Shown here piece by piece: positions 51,001 through 59,594 of a DNA stretch of 64,000 nucleotides (positions are counted from its first letter, which is position 1; every line of letters starts with the position of its first letter). The translations under genes were made by a program, and so were the position numbers. The notes under the pieces were generated by a model that worked only from the letters and a program-made list of their open reading frames with translations, was not told where the DNA came from and ran no database searches. Source of the stretch: Flavipsychrobacter sp. (GTDB taxonomy: Bacteria > Bacteroidota > Bacteroidia > Chitinophagales > Chitinophagaceae); assembly GCA_021155965.1 (NCBI GenBank), contig JAJNBJ010000010.1:62001-126000 (forward strand), in the 5' to 3' direction.

Positions 51001-51156
51001 CTTAACGGTAACTGGCGGCGTTAGGCCTGTAAACGTTGCCGACAAAACTCCATCATTATGGCACGGGGGGGTTACAAGGGTAAAAGAAGGTTGTGCCTTT
51101 GCGCTAAATGAGAATGCCACAAAAAGGAGTAATGGGAATAATTTCTTCATATTCAT
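48025..51156 (-). CDS. Large SprB-repeat surface protein with T9SS sorting domain
   Basis: The protein has about 1043 residues: signal peptide to about residue 20, then roughly eight SprB-type repeats of about 75 residues with recurring YxWSNGATT and VTDAxGC motifs. An SdrD-B-like domain follows (EGTVYHDGNNNCVQDVGEPG), then a DUF11-like region ('YMVHFQNTGNWMAENVMV', 'YFDHNEPI') and a type A T9SS sorting domain ending 'VQTQKLVIMKR'. SprB repeats occur in gliding and adhesion proteins displayed at the surface. The start is one of three closely spaced Met codons. Confidence 0.87.
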   Translation of the reverse strand: MNMKKLFPLLLFVAFSFSAKAQPSFTLVTPPCHNDGVLSATFTGLTPPVTVKWYTHGSAGTTIMHTGVVGPSDALTGYSGGPISISATDALGVFDSGDYAGAPPFTICPLSIAAGVCPAKDTLTASMCGGGTAPFHYEWYEIATSGIVGTMNPTPVTPGNIYGVTVTDAAGCTYGSLVEDIQIFAYVLPSFSDSISTTTAACTNGSAEAVVYGGGAAPFTYKWSTGATTRSIGSLVTGTYQVTVTDAVGCAVSAFGFVPQSISVTAPVVPTPASCTSYDGTVIAFGTGGTAPYSYVWSNGATTQSQCGLGTGFYTINVTDANGCIGMDGGFVGVSTPIAITYTTTPSLCTSPTGNATLTIGGGTPPYTTTWHTSPAHTGITATLLKSGNYYFEVTDAMGCKQSGTAFVPPINTISLSFLATPAVCTAANGKMTVYPVGGPAPYTYVWNTGATTATITGRQAGNHTVTVTDAVGCKTTRTYFLPSTSPVGVGVVTTPSTCLYANNGIDSAWAWGGTPPYAYGWSTGGTTRVITGVTPGPYWVHATDAAGCTTPRRYSYMPYDTTNSSCYCTIEGTVYHDGNNNCVQDVGEPGISNIQIKIAGSTFGTAYTYTNASGYYSYKVPSGIYTVSQKLPAHHHLAACQLNDIPLAITASTGCLNTVNFADSTDTARDVHISTWNYAPPVAGNTYSQITIVTNDGTITADSLLITYRPDGQLYVPAFVNACYFSGGSNYYTADSMPSLAPGASTRFYMNYHVPANMPVGTNVSFRDTAVHIQPTSNWLTDASPWNNIRHYSTQVVASYEPNFKEVSPKGAGTAGMIPHTDSVLEYMVHFQNTGNWMAENVMVIDTLDDNLDWTTLRPVYYSSPCQVTLTQNGTRKIAKFMFNNINLPTRSADEVRSNGMFTYTVHIKPGLAVGSQFRNRASIYFDHNEPISTNTTLNTLSSSGASNYVNNVTSAVANSFTIYPNPAENSFSAVISSEFAANAEMRISDITGRTMMTKTVSLQKGSQTIPVDASSLAAGTYLVTLSTGQAVQTQKLVIMKR

Positions 51157-51290
51157 GTTTTTAGCCAATAAAATAATACTACAGGTATGCCTGTTCCCCA
51201 GTACAAACCTGTGCGTTTTCTCGAGTTAATTTACCCAAAAATATGCGTAAATATAGGCAAAAATCAATATTATAGGTGGTTTTTGCCCGG

Positions 51291-51334
51291 AAAAATGGGT
51301 TGTTATTTCCATTCGCATAAATCAACCCATTTTT
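51291..51334. repeat. Inverted repeat, 12-bp arms
   Basis: AAAAATGGGTTG and CAACCCATTTTT are perfect complements around a 20-base centre. The T-run at the right side could form a plus-strand terminator, yet no gene on that strand lies upstream. Confidence 0.6.
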
Positions 51335-51448
51335 GCGTTAATATATAGCTATGCAGGCATAGATTGTGGAAAACATGTTATTTACAAAATATTTAAATGC
51401 GCATATCATGCTTTGGCATCGCATTTGTTATATAACTTTATAAGAAAC

Positions 51449-51456
51449 AAGGAGGG
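51449..51456 (+). promoter_or_regulatory. Strong Shine-Dalgarno AAGGAGGG
   Basis: It ends 3 bases before the ATG at 51460. Most other genes here have no clear Shine-Dalgarno, so this one is unusual and fixes the start. Confidence 0.6.
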
Positions 51457-51459
51457 TAT

Positions 51460-52167
51460 ATGACTTTAAGTGAGACATGGTTCATGGAAGGATATATAGA
51501 TTTTGAGCTGCAGAAATACAGGTTGCTGGCCTATCTTCATGAAGTAAAAAAGTGCTTTAACGAAACAAAACTCTACCCGCAGCTCTCCGATATAATTTTT
51601 CATTACAATAATCTTTTAGCTTTCCGTAAGAACAAGCAGGTGCTGCAAGACCAGTTCCCTAAGAAATTAGACCAAATAAATCTGCAAAGGCTGGAGATTG
51701 TTTATGAGAATATGCTTGCCGATGATGAACTGATGCAGGAACTGGAACAAATTACGCAGTATGCTATAGATGAGATGAAAGGAACGATAAGTGAAGGTGC
51801 GGAAATATATGAATTTGTAGAAAAGAAATTATTGATAGAACCGGTAGGTATTATGCCGCTCTACAAAAACGAAGGATATGTTTTTTTACGCTACGGCGAC
51901 CGCCCGGAAGTAAGGATATATAACTATAACATCACTCTGTTCGAGCATAAGGATGCCAGGTATAAAGGCATAAAAATGGAGTACATAGACAGCCGCACAA
52001 AAAACCTGGCAAATACCTACGAGCAGATAAAGCTGGATGTTATACGTTCTATACGCACATTGCCAAATCCCGCGGTATATAAAGTAGAATTCCCGCTAAG
52101 CGTGCCGTTCAATGAAACACTGTTGCCTGTTGCAAAAAGAATGCTGGTGCGGCATATCGCAGAATAG
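51460..52167 (+). CDS. Hypothetical cytoplasmic protein (235 aa)
   Basis: I do not recognise this protein. The N-terminal 90 residues are helical and charged ('LQKYRLLAYLHEVKKCFNET', 'VLQDQFPKKLDQINLQRLEI'), and a beta-rich C-terminal part follows ('GYVFLRYGDRPEVRIYNYNIT', 'VYKVEFPLSVPFNETLLPVAKRMLV'). No signal peptide or membrane helix is present. It is preceded by a strong Shine-Dalgarno. The downstream gene encodes a cytoplasmic trypsin-like protease, but a 71-base gap with a TATTTTTA element suggests a separate promoter. Confidence 0.65.
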   Translation: MTLSETWFMEGYIDFELQKYRLLAYLHEVKKCFNETKLYPQLSDIIFHYNNLLAFRKNKQVLQDQFPKKLDQINLQRLEIVYENMLADDELMQELEQITQYAIDEMKGTISEGAEIYEFVEKKLLIEPVGIMPLYKNEGYVFLRYGDRPEVRIYNYNITLFEHKDARYKGIKMEYIDSRTKNLANTYEQIKLDVIRSIRTLPNPAVYKVEFPLSVPFNETLLPVAKRMLVRHIAE

Positions 52168-52238
52168 GCGGGTGTTTTGTGAATTAAGGCATTATCCCGT
52201 TTTTCCTGTTATTTTTACCACGTTTTAAATCTGGTACC

Positions 52239-53294
52239 ATGTTTTTACAATTTGGTGGAAATGAAGCGGCAGCGGAAATGTTGAATAAAAGGCTTGCCCT
52301 TATCAATGAACTCACCTCTCCTCTGCTGCGAATGATGTGGATCTATAATATCGATGAGCCCGAGCGCCGCACATTCGAGAATAATATTTGCACCTTTCAT
52401 ATTGGCGGAGGCTACTTTTTATCTGTTGCCCATAATCTTCGTTCGCAGGCGGGTTTTTATAGGTCTATTGATGAGGCATTGTTCAAGCAGGAAATATTTC
52501 CGAAACTGGATGGCTCGCAAAACAGGCTGATGGAAACGCACTATTTCACCGATCCCTACACCCACAAAAAATACCTGAACAGCATTGAACCGGGTAATCT
52601 GCAGGCTATAGCCGCGGTATTGAAACAAAAACGTTTTGATACCCGTTGGGTAACACTCGCTCAGAAGAAGATATGCAATCCTTACCTGGTTGTGCAATTC
52701 AAGAATAATGTTTTCTATAACGATGCCGCTGCCACCCAGTTCTTCACAAATACGCGGCGGATGTATGACCAGGATGCACAGAAGCATACCTTCCTGCTAG
52801 AGATGGAACTGGTGAATGCATTTTATGGTGCTGATATTGCTTTGTACAAGATCATTAATGCACCCAAAGAAGTAGTAGACAAAATACCCTCAATAAACAT
52901 CGATTTTACTTTCCTTGATGAGCATACTGAACGAATGTATTGCCTGCAAAGCTCGCCCAGCGGGCCTGCCGGCCGTCTGCTCAATGATGCCACAATAGAA
53001 GGGATGATAGACCATTTTAATATCTTCCCCGATGATGTGGGCGGCAATTATGTGTTTGAAGGGTACCGCTACCTGGTAAAAGGATATTTCAGGTTCGGCT
53101 CATCCGGCGCACCTTATATCGTTTACGATAGTGCCCAGGGTAAGTATGTAGTGAATGCCATCCAAAGTGAGGCCAGCGGTATACAGTTCTCTATACGCAA
53201 CGATAAAGAAGGCAACACACAATATGTGAATGCTATTGCAACACCATTGTCAATCATTAAGGATGAGTTGAAACAATATTTAACGGAAAGATGA
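52239..53294 (+). CDS. Cytoplasmic trypsin-like serine protease domain protein
   Basis: The sequence has no signal peptide, yet shows the elements of a chymotrypsin-fold protease: His65 in YFLSVAHNL, Asp199 in GADIALYKI, and Ser289 in FRFGSSGAPYIVYD (GxSGxP-type). An N-terminal helical stretch (about 1-45) and an insertion of about 100 residues between the His and Asp strands are unusual. It could be a self-processing or stress-type protease, or an inactive relative. A secreted protein gene follows after one base and is likely cotranscribed. Confidence 0.72.
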   Translation: MFLQFGGNEAAAEMLNKRLALINELTSPLLRMMWIYNIDEPERRTFENNICTFHIGGGYFLSVAHNLRSQAGFYRSIDEALFKQEIFPKLDGSQNRLMETHYFTDPYTHKKYLNSIEPGNLQAIAAVLKQKRFDTRWVTLAQKKICNPYLVVQFKNNVFYNDAAATQFFTNTRRMYDQDAQKHTFLLEMELVNAFYGADIALYKIINAPKEVVDKIPSINIDFTFLDEHTERMYCLQSSPSGPAGRLLNDATIEGMIDHFNIFPDDVGGNYVFEGYRYLVKGYFRFGSSGAPYIVYDSAQGKYVVNAIQSEASGIQFSIRNDKEGNTQYVNAIATPLSIIKDELKQYLTER

Positions 53295-53295
53295 A

Positions 53296-53745
53296 ATGGT
53301 ATTGATTGCCAGAATTTCGATTATTGTCTGTTCGTTGGTAATTACTAGCGATTGTTTTGCCCAAGCTCATCATATTAAATGTGATAACTGTTCTGCGAGT
53401 TCAATTGCCTATTCTGACAATATCAGCGAGATGAAATTGTATTGTTTTTTAAAGCGGTTTAGTTTTGCTGAATGCAGAAATGCTATTGAATATATGGAAT
53501 ATGCGAATTCCCGGTTGTTTGATATTTTGAAGACCAATTCAAGGGCACTGATTGCAATATTGAATAAATATCCCGAGCTAAACATTAAATACCTGCATGA
53601 CGAAATAAAATCTCCTTTGTTAGATTACGATATCAGGCGCTTAATTTTCATGGTAGATTCAGTAAATGAGGATACTCAAATCAAGCGACAAATTGTGGCT
53701 GATCTCAAAACAATAAGGATTGATGAAAATGGATTTCCAAAATAG
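53296..53745 (+). CDS. Secreted hypothetical protein (149 aa)
   Basis: A signal peptide (about 1-23, ending DCFAQ) is followed by a short Cys-containing segment (IKCDNCSASS, LYCFLKRF, AECRNA) with four Cys. The rest is helical, with 'ALIAILNKYPELNIKYLHDEIKSPLLDY' and no family I know. Its ATG begins one base after the stop of the trypsin-like gene, so the two are coupled even though one product is cytoplasmic and the other exported. Confidence 0.65.
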   Translation: MVLIARISIIVCSLVITSDCFAQAHHIKCDNCSASSIAYSDNISEMKLYCFLKRFSFAECRNAIEYMEYANSRLFDILKTNSRALIAILNKYPELNIKYLHDEIKSPLLDYDIRRLIFMVDSVNEDTQIKRQIVADLKTIRIDENGFPK

Positions 53746-53753
53746 TACATAGA

Positions 53754-55928
53754 TTATTTGCCCACTATCTTCATCTCATCTATCAGCCATCCTGCATCGC
53801 CAAACTTCTCTACTATGAATAAGGTGTAACGTATGTCCACAGATATATTTCTGCACCTGTTCGGGTCAAAGTAATAATCGCTCATTGTACCTTCATAGGC
53901 ACGGTCAAAATTGGTGCCTATCAGTTCGCCTTTTGCATTCAGAACAGGGCTTCCCGAATTGCCGCCGGAAGTATGGTTGGATGCCACAAAAGCTAATGGC
54001 ATTGTGCCATTTACGCCCCAGCGCCCATAATCTTTTTTCTTGTACAACTCCTTCAGTTTCTTAGGCACAGTGAATATCTCCTGTGTGGTATCATCCAGGG
54101 CCACCGCTTCACCCAGCGTTGTCTGGAAGGAATATTTTGCCGGCCCATCGGGGTCTAATCCTTTCACTTGTCCATATGTTGTCCTCAATGTAAGGTTCGC
54201 GTTGGGATAGAATATCTTCTTCTTGTTCATCCCCATCTGCGCCTGTGTATACAGCCTGTTCAGGTATTTCATGCGTGTATAATATGCGCTTAACTGCGGC
54301 AGTATCGTTTTGCGGTGATCATTCATGGCATTATACAATTGCCATGCAGGGTCCCTGATTATTGCTGCGCTGTCGGCTGCTGTAGCTTTCGTGATAACTG
54401 ACATAAGTTTTTCCTTCGAGGTCAGCAGGGTGTTACTGTATACATCCTGCGCCCATGGCTTCATATCCTGTCCATATGCCTTGTACTCCGATTCGAACAT
54501 TGGTGGCAGTGTCTCGTCACATTTATTAAAATAAAGCACCATTAGTGTCATGAACACATCCTTGTCGGTGGCGGCATCGTAATTCTTGAAGAAGCCATCC
54601 ATGCTGTTCACTACTTTTGTCAGGGTATCCCGCAGTGCCCTTTCATCAAGGTTCAGCCTGAAACAATTGAGCAGTTTACCCAGTTCTGCTCCCTGCTGTA
54701 TCAGTTCTATGCCCAGTACAGCTTCTTTATTATATTGGTCCAGCGTTATCAGCGGGTCTATGTTAGAAGCTGCTTCTTTCATCTGCGGCAGAATAGTTTT
54801 TGCCAATGGATATTCTTTACTGGTATCTGCCCATTTCTGAAAGGCTTTTTCAAATTGCTCTTTTTTTCCGGTAGCATTGTTCAGCTTCAGTCCCAATACT
54901 TCTCCCTGCCATTTCTTCCATCCGTTCGCTACACCTGCGCGTTTCGATGTGTATTTAATAAAAATGTCCCTCGATGCGTTCATGTGTTTTGTCCACACAT
55001 CCAGTTTCCTTGTCCTGGCATCTATGCTTATAGGGTCAGTGATGTTGTACACCTGCTTCAGTTCGTATGATGAGATGTATTCCTGTGTTGTTCCGGGAAA
55101 ACCATACACCAGTGTAAAGTCGCCCTCTTTATACCCGCCCGCATTTATTTTAAAATACTGGTCGGCACGATATGGCTTATTGTTTTTCGAATAGCCTGCC
55201 GGCTTGTTATCCGCATCTGCATATATCCTGAACATGCTGAAATCCCCTGTATGCCTTGGCCACATCCAGTTCTCCACGTCACCGCCAAATGCACCGATAC
55301 CATTTGGCGGGAAGCCCACCAGCCTTATATCCCGGTAGGTCTCTGCTATTGCCACCCAATACTGGTTGCCCTCAAAGTAGGGCTTTATCATAGCATCCAT
55401 TTTGGTGCTGGCTTTTATATCTTTTTCTGCCGCAGTTATCCGCCGTGCGATGATGCTGTCTCTTATAGCGCCTTTAAGCGTATTGTCTATGCCCGCAAGT
55501 ATCCTGTCGGTCACGTTCTCTATCCTCCGTATAAAAGTTACCGTAAGTCCATTTACAGGTAACTCTTCATTGATGTTCTTTGCAAAGAAACCATCAGCAA
55601 AATAGTCGTGTTCCGTGCTACTAAGCCCTTGTACACTTCCATACCCGCAGTGGTGGTTGGTGAGCACAAGCCCTTGCGGAGAGATCACTTCACCGGTGCA
55701 TCCTCTTCCAAAAAGCACCACGGCATTGTTCATCCCTGTCCCGTCTTTATTGTACAATTGCTCCACAGGTATCTGCAATCCCATCGATCGCATGTCCTTT
55801 TCGTGGGCTTTCAACGTAGCGGGTATCCACATACCTTCTTTGGCATTTGCCGGCGAATTGCAGAAATTGCAAAAAATAAATATTAAGCCTTTGATTAATA
55901 AATAGTTGGATTTTGATTTACTGAACAT
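53754..55928 (-). CDS. S46 family dipeptidyl-peptidase
   Basis: The protein has about 724 residues: a signal peptide ending NSPANA, then the S46 fold. The catalytic His is in LVLTNHHCGYG, the Asp in 'RHTGDFSMFRIY', and the Ser in TSGGNSGSPVLN. These enzymes remove dipeptides from protein fragments in the periplasm. The residue after 'NFD' near the C-terminus is Arg (NFDRAYEGTMSDYY). From memory, Arg here marks the acidic-P1 DPP11 type, whereas DPP7 has Gly, so Asp/Glu preference is inferred. The chosen ATG is 15 codons inside the longest frame and directly precedes the signal peptide. Confidence 0.9.
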   Translation of the reverse strand: MFSKSKSNYLLIKGLIFIFCNFCNSPANAKEGMWIPATLKAHEKDMRSMGLQIPVEQLYNKDGTGMNNAVVLFGRGCTGEVISPQGLVLTNHHCGYGSVQGLSSTEHDYFADGFFAKNINEELPVNGLTVTFIRRIENVTDRILAGIDNTLKGAIRDSIIARRITAAEKDIKASTKMDAMIKPYFEGNQYWVAIAETYRDIRLVGFPPNGIGAFGGDVENWMWPRHTGDFSMFRIYADADNKPAGYSKNNKPYRADQYFKINAGGYKEGDFTLVYGFPGTTQEYISSYELKQVYNITDPISIDARTRKLDVWTKHMNASRDIFIKYTSKRAGVANGWKKWQGEVLGLKLNNATGKKEQFEKAFQKWADTSKEYPLAKTILPQMKEAASNIDPLITLDQYNKEAVLGIELIQQGAELGKLLNCFRLNLDERALRDTLTKVVNSMDGFFKNYDAATDKDVFMTLMVLYFNKCDETLPPMFESEYKAYGQDMKPWAQDVYSNTLLTSKEKLMSVITKATAADSAAIIRDPAWQLYNAMNDHRKTILPQLSAYYTRMKYLNRLYTQAQMGMNKKKIFYPNANLTLRTTYGQVKGLDPDGPAKYSFQTTLGEAVALDDTTQEIFTVPKKLKELYKKKDYGRWGVNGTMPLAFVASNHTSGGNSGSPVLNAKGELIGTNFDRAYEGTMSDYYFDPNRCRNISVDIRYTLFIVEKFGDAGWLIDEMKIVGK

Positions 55929-56028
55929 ATATTTTTTTGCTTTACAGAAATAAATATACACTTTTCGAGCCAAAATTAACGGTTATTAGTTTATATTAGC
56001 GGAAGATTAGGCTTACTCTTTGCGAAAT

Positions 56029-58167
56029 ATGAAAAAATATTTGCTACTCATAGTGGTTTTGTTATGCTCACAACTCAATAAAACCTACGCTCAAAAACTT
56101 AGAATATCACCCGATTCTCTCTTTTATGCACCGGACACCGTGTGTATCAACCAGCCTGTAACTGTACTTCCGGATACTGCCGCTTTTAATGCTTTATCTT
56201 ATTATTGGGGCTTTTGTTCAGGCTACCTGATGAATGCGCCTACAGGCAGAAATATGGGAGATAGTTTCGGTTTCCATATCCCTGCAAATATTGACATTGT
56301 AAATGATAGCGGCATATATTACGGTTTTGTTGTTAATGCCCGTACTAATGAGTTCCTCCGCCTCAACTTTGGTACCGACCTTACCAACAAACCTACAGTA
56401 ACCAACTTTGGAAACCTGGAAAAAGGATTGCCCATCAACCCCACATCTCTGTTCATTCTGAAAGATACTTTTTCACGTGAGTGGCACATATTCGTGACTG
56501 GCGGCTTTGAGGCGGCAACGTCAAGCATCGCCCGCATTGACTTTGGCATGCATCTCAGCAATCCCAAACCTAATATTGCCAACTTCGGCGATCACTTTGG
56601 TGTGCTTAACTATCCTAAAGGCATTTTCGTGGCACAGGATGCGAATAACCAATGGTTTGGCTACGTGGTGAACCACAATACCAACAACCTCATCCGCCTT
56701 GATTTCTCTTACAATGTTTCCAATACGCCTAAAGTATTCGATTATGGTAATCCTAAAGGTAGCCTGTTACAAAGTCCTACGGATATCGCAGGTATCTTAG
56801 ATAACGGGAAATGGTACTTATTCATTACCAACACAGGTGTAAGCAGCTTCGTTTCACGTATCGATCTGGATACGACACTCGCACCTGATTATAGTTACCT
56901 TAACGACCCTTCAGGCTCAAGCGAAAAGATAAGGAGCGATCCAAGCATACTCCCAGCAGACCCATCTCCTACAACTTTTAACTTCAGGATCGACCAGCCT
57001 TCATCTATCGTGCTTACCCGCGATTGCGGGGCTATTTATGCCTATGTTACAGACAGCACTACCAGCCAGCTCATCAGCATCCAGATGGCGTCTGTTACGG
57101 GTACTTATACTGCGATCGACTACAATACCGTTGGCGGAATGAGGTTCCCTTCATGTATCTCAAGCATATTGCGTAACAAAACCAACGATGACCTTTATGG
57201 CTTTATTGTGAACCCGGGAGATAGCACACTTACGCGTATCAACATCGAGCAGTGCCATCACTCCACTATTCCATCGTTCACAGAATCAAAACCGCCGGTT
57301 TATTCTTACGATTCCCCCGGTGTGTACAACATATACTTCGTGATCAACCAGGGTACACCCACCATGCGCGTGGATTGCAAGGAAATTACCGTACTCAAAT
57401 ATCCGCCTATCGCAATGAACCAGGACACTACTATTTGCCAGGGCGATACTATCCGTGTATATGCCGTATCTACCCTGGCAGATTCTTTCAGGTGGCAAAA
57501 TGGTTATAATATAGATACAACATATCTGTATCGCGATTCTGCAAAAGTGTTCCCGGACTATTCGCATACTTACAACATTACCATTTACTATCCTTTTGGC
57601 TGTATCATTGATACTGCCGTAAGGGTGCATGTAAGCAAGGTAATGGCAGATGCAGGCCCCGACCGCTATATCCGCGATGGTGCTACTTCTATTATTGGCG
57701 GGCCGTTTACAACGCTTGCAGGGCTTTATAAGTACCATTGGGAGCCTTTCCAGTTCATGAGCGATTCTACTGTGCCTAACCCGTACGTATTCCCGCCACA
57801 TGATATGACTTATCACCTCACCGTCACGGAATTGAATGATACTTTTGGTTGTGTCGCAAAAGATACGGTGGTTGTACGTGTAGACTGCGGTGATTTCGCT
57901 GTTCCGAACGCGTTCGCGCCCGCAAGTCCATACACAGCAGTAAGTACATTCGGTATTCTTAACAAAGCCCTTGTAAAATTGAACTATTTCCGGGTATATA
58001 ACCGTTGGGGCACACTCGTGTTCGAAACCACTAACCCAACATTGGGCTGGGACGGCACCTACGCCGATAAGCCTTGCGAACAGGGGGTATATGTATGGGA
58101 AGCTGATGGTTTCTGTATCACTGGCAAACGGATCAAAAAACATGGCAACGTTACGCTGTTGCGATGA
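56029..58167 (+). CDS. Secreted repeat protein with type B T9SS (gliding-type) C-terminus
   Basis: The protein has about 712 residues and a signal peptide ending KTYAQ. Residues about 90-430 hold several repeats of about 55 residues with the pattern GFVVNxxTNxLxRLDF and SNxPxxxNFGN, resembling a beta-propeller. PKD-like modules follow ('SPGVYNIYFVINQG', 'HWEPFQFMSDSTVPNPYV'). The last 90 residues, from 'VPNAFAPASPYTAV' through FRVYNRWGTLVFET and WDGTYADKPCEQGVYVW, are the gliding-motility-type (type B) sorting domain. It should be a surface protein. The ATG is chosen over a TTG three codons earlier. Confidence 0.87.
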   Translation: MKKYLLLIVVLLCSQLNKTYAQKLRISPDSLFYAPDTVCINQPVTVLPDTAAFNALSYYWGFCSGYLMNAPTGRNMGDSFGFHIPANIDIVNDSGIYYGFVVNARTNEFLRLNFGTDLTNKPTVTNFGNLEKGLPINPTSLFILKDTFSREWHIFVTGGFEAATSSIARIDFGMHLSNPKPNIANFGDHFGVLNYPKGIFVAQDANNQWFGYVVNHNTNNLIRLDFSYNVSNTPKVFDYGNPKGSLLQSPTDIAGILDNGKWYLFITNTGVSSFVSRIDLDTTLAPDYSYLNDPSGSSEKIRSDPSILPADPSPTTFNFRIDQPSSIVLTRDCGAIYAYVTDSTTSQLISIQMASVTGTYTAIDYNTVGGMRFPSCISSILRNKTNDDLYGFIVNPGDSTLTRINIEQCHHSTIPSFTESKPPVYSYDSPGVYNIYFVINQGTPTMRVDCKEITVLKYPPIAMNQDTTICQGDTIRVYAVSTLADSFRWQNGYNIDTTYLYRDSAKVFPDYSHTYNITIYYPFGCIIDTAVRVHVSKVMADAGPDRYIRDGATSIIGGPFTTLAGLYKYHWEPFQFMSDSTVPNPYVFPPHDMTYHLTVTELNDTFGCVAKDTVVVRVDCGDFAVPNAFAPASPYTAVSTFGILNKALVKLNYFRVYNRWGTLVFETTNPTLGWDGTYADKPCEQGVYVWEADGFCITGKRIKKHGNVTLLR

Positions 58168-58191
58168 CGTTAGCATTATGATAATATAAGT

Positions 58192-58223
58192 GTTTCGCCT
58201 CCGTAAGGGGGCGAAACTATTTT
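58192..58223 (+). terminator. Terminator after the type B T9SS gene
   Basis: An 11-bp stem GTTTCGCCTCC/GGGGGCGAAAC (one G-T pair) with a GTAA loop is followed by TATTTT. Confidence 0.7.
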
Positions 58224-58244
58224 CAGTAATTACCTAATTAAAAT

Positions 58245-58252
58245 TAACTTTG
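58245..58252 (+). promoter_or_regulatory. Promoter -7 box TAACTTTG
   Basis: It matches TAnnTTTG, 18 bases before the ATG at 58271. Confidence 0.5.
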
Positions 58253-58270
58253 GCGTAATAACTAACAGGT

Positions 58271-58567
58271 ATGGCCGCTTTCTTATTTCAATTTGAACTT
58301 CCTCCCTTTAATGATGAGCTTGCCGCAGTGGTGCCCATTCACCGTGAGCATATCAACAAGCTATTCTCAGAGGGCAGGATATTATCCTATAGCGTTTCTG
58401 CCAGCCGCAGCATGATATGGTGCGTTATAAACGCTGAGGACGAACAGGAAGCCATGGAAATGGTGCTTGCTTTCCCGCTTTATCAGCATTTTACCGAAGT
58501 ATCCTGCCATCCGTTGCTTTTTCACAACACATTGCCTGCCACCCTTCCAGGCATTTCTTTGAATTGA
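58271..58567 (+). CDS. YCII/muconolactone-isomerase-like small protein
   Basis: The 98 residues fit a ferredoxin-like dimeric alpha/beta-barrel fold: beta strand FLFQFELPP, helix with VVPIHREHINKLFSEGRILSY (the H-x2-H...L-x-G layout of YCII/muconolactone isomerase), strand MIWCVINAEDEQEAMEMV, and a final strand VSCHPLLFH. Reaction unknown. It stands alone with its own promoter box. Confidence 0.7.
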   Translation: MAAFLFQFELPPFNDELAAVVPIHREHINKLFSEGRILSYSVSASRSMIWCVINAEDEQEAMEMVLAFPLYQHFTEVSCHPLLFHNTLPATLPGISLN

Positions 58568-58584
58568 ATGAATAAATAGTAGCA

Positions 58585-58665
58585 CGTCATTTCGAACGAA
58601 ACAAAGACCGATAAGATCGGGCTTCGTGCAGAGAGAAATCCCCTGAGAATTGGCAGTTCGCTTAT
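58585..58665. repeat. Intergenic repeat of the GTCATTTCGA...GAGAAATC type
   Basis: The stretch starts with GTCATTTCGAACGAA and includes ACCGATAAGATCGGGCTTC and GAGAGAAATCCC, the recognisable start, middle and end of a repeat family widespread between Bacteroidota genes. The right end is degenerate. I see no coding content. Confidence 0.55.
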
Positions 58666-58682
58666 TAGGATCGTCACAGCAA

Positions 58683-59357
58683 TTAATCTACGGGGTGCCG
58701 TACCTTAAACCCATTGTTGACAGCATACATAGGGTTCAGCAGGCATACTGTAACAACTTCATACCACCTGAACCCGTTCCTGCTCATTTTTATGGTCAGC
58801 ACATGGCTTAGCTCGCCCAGCAATATGCCAGCCGCTGGTGTAATTACCAGGTCTTGTATGCTGGGCTGCTCTATGCCGCCTTCCCATGCATACTCCCACA
58901 ACAAAGCATGGGCAGCACAGAACAGTGCCGATTGCCGTGCATTAGCTCCCTGGCATCGAAGGGCATTGTAATAGATGCTCCCCTGGTACGGGTGCCCAAG
59001 ATAGTTGATGATTGGCAGGTCTGTGTCTATTACTGGTGCAGTAGTAAATGTCCGCTCATACTGTTCCAATATTGCCTTTACCGTGAATTTGTCCTTCTTG
59101 TTCCATTGGGTTATCTGTTCTGATGATAAAGTAAGAGTAGTGCCAATCACAACGTTATATGCAAATGAATAAGCTGTGCCTCTTATGATCTTGTTCGTTG
59201 TGCGGTCTTCTCGATGTTTGATAGTCGCTGAATACAAATAGGGCGGTTGCTTCCGCACAAGGAATGAACGTAAAGTATCCTGGCCTGTAGCATGCAGGCA
59301 GATGAAGCAAAAAAATAAAATAGCGGGCGTCCTGGTTATAAAGTTCTTATTCATCAA
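58683..59357 (-). CDS. DUF3943-like membrane-associated protein
   Basis: The protein has 224 residues and a signal peptide (to about 26, HATGQ). The core 'GHPYQGSIYYNALRCQGANA' followed by 'LLWEYAWEGGIEQPSIQDLVITPAAGILLGEL' matches DUF3943, an uncharacterised family of outer-membrane or periplasmic proteins with mixed helices. The ending 'LNPMYAVNNGFKVRHPVD' fits as well. Function unknown. A second Met directly after the first could be the start. Confidence 0.78.
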   Translation of the reverse strand: MMNKNFITRTPAILFFCFICLHATGQDTLRSFLVRKQPPYLYSATIKHREDRTTNKIIRGTAYSFAYNVVIGTTLTLSSEQITQWNKKDKFTVKAILEQYERTFTTAPVIDTDLPIINYLGHPYQGSIYYNALRCQGANARQSALFCAAHALLWEYAWEGGIEQPSIQDLVITPAAGILLGELSHVLTIKMSRNGFRWYEVVTVCLLNPMYAVNNGFKVRHPVD

Positions 59358-59594
59358 TTTGTTGGTATAATATCCATACCATTACCCTGGCTGGAAATAC
59401 TTAATTAAATGACTTGAACTAACCCCGTTTTGAGCAATAGCTATATCTATAGGAGAAAAATTATAGCGCATGATAAATAGCTATTTCATAAAATGTTAAT
59501 TCCCGGCAGATATGCAATTAACACTTTCTGCACATTTTATAAAAATAATTAAATCTGGCATGGTTTTTTATCTATGTAATGTAAAATGTAGTGT

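Larger units (their letters stand above)
51157..51459. other. 303-bp AT-rich divergent intergenic region
   Basis: It contains the inverted repeat at 51291-51334 and two similar strings, GCGTAAATATAGGCA near 51245 and GCGTTAATATATAGC near 51336. Nothing coding is visible. Confidence 0.6.

Noticed and set aside
57286-58176. 296-codon open frame antisense to the type B T9SS gene
   Set aside because: The opposite strand encodes a clear secreted protein with a known C-terminal domain. The antisense translation is rich in Cys, His and Arg and has no recognisable domain.
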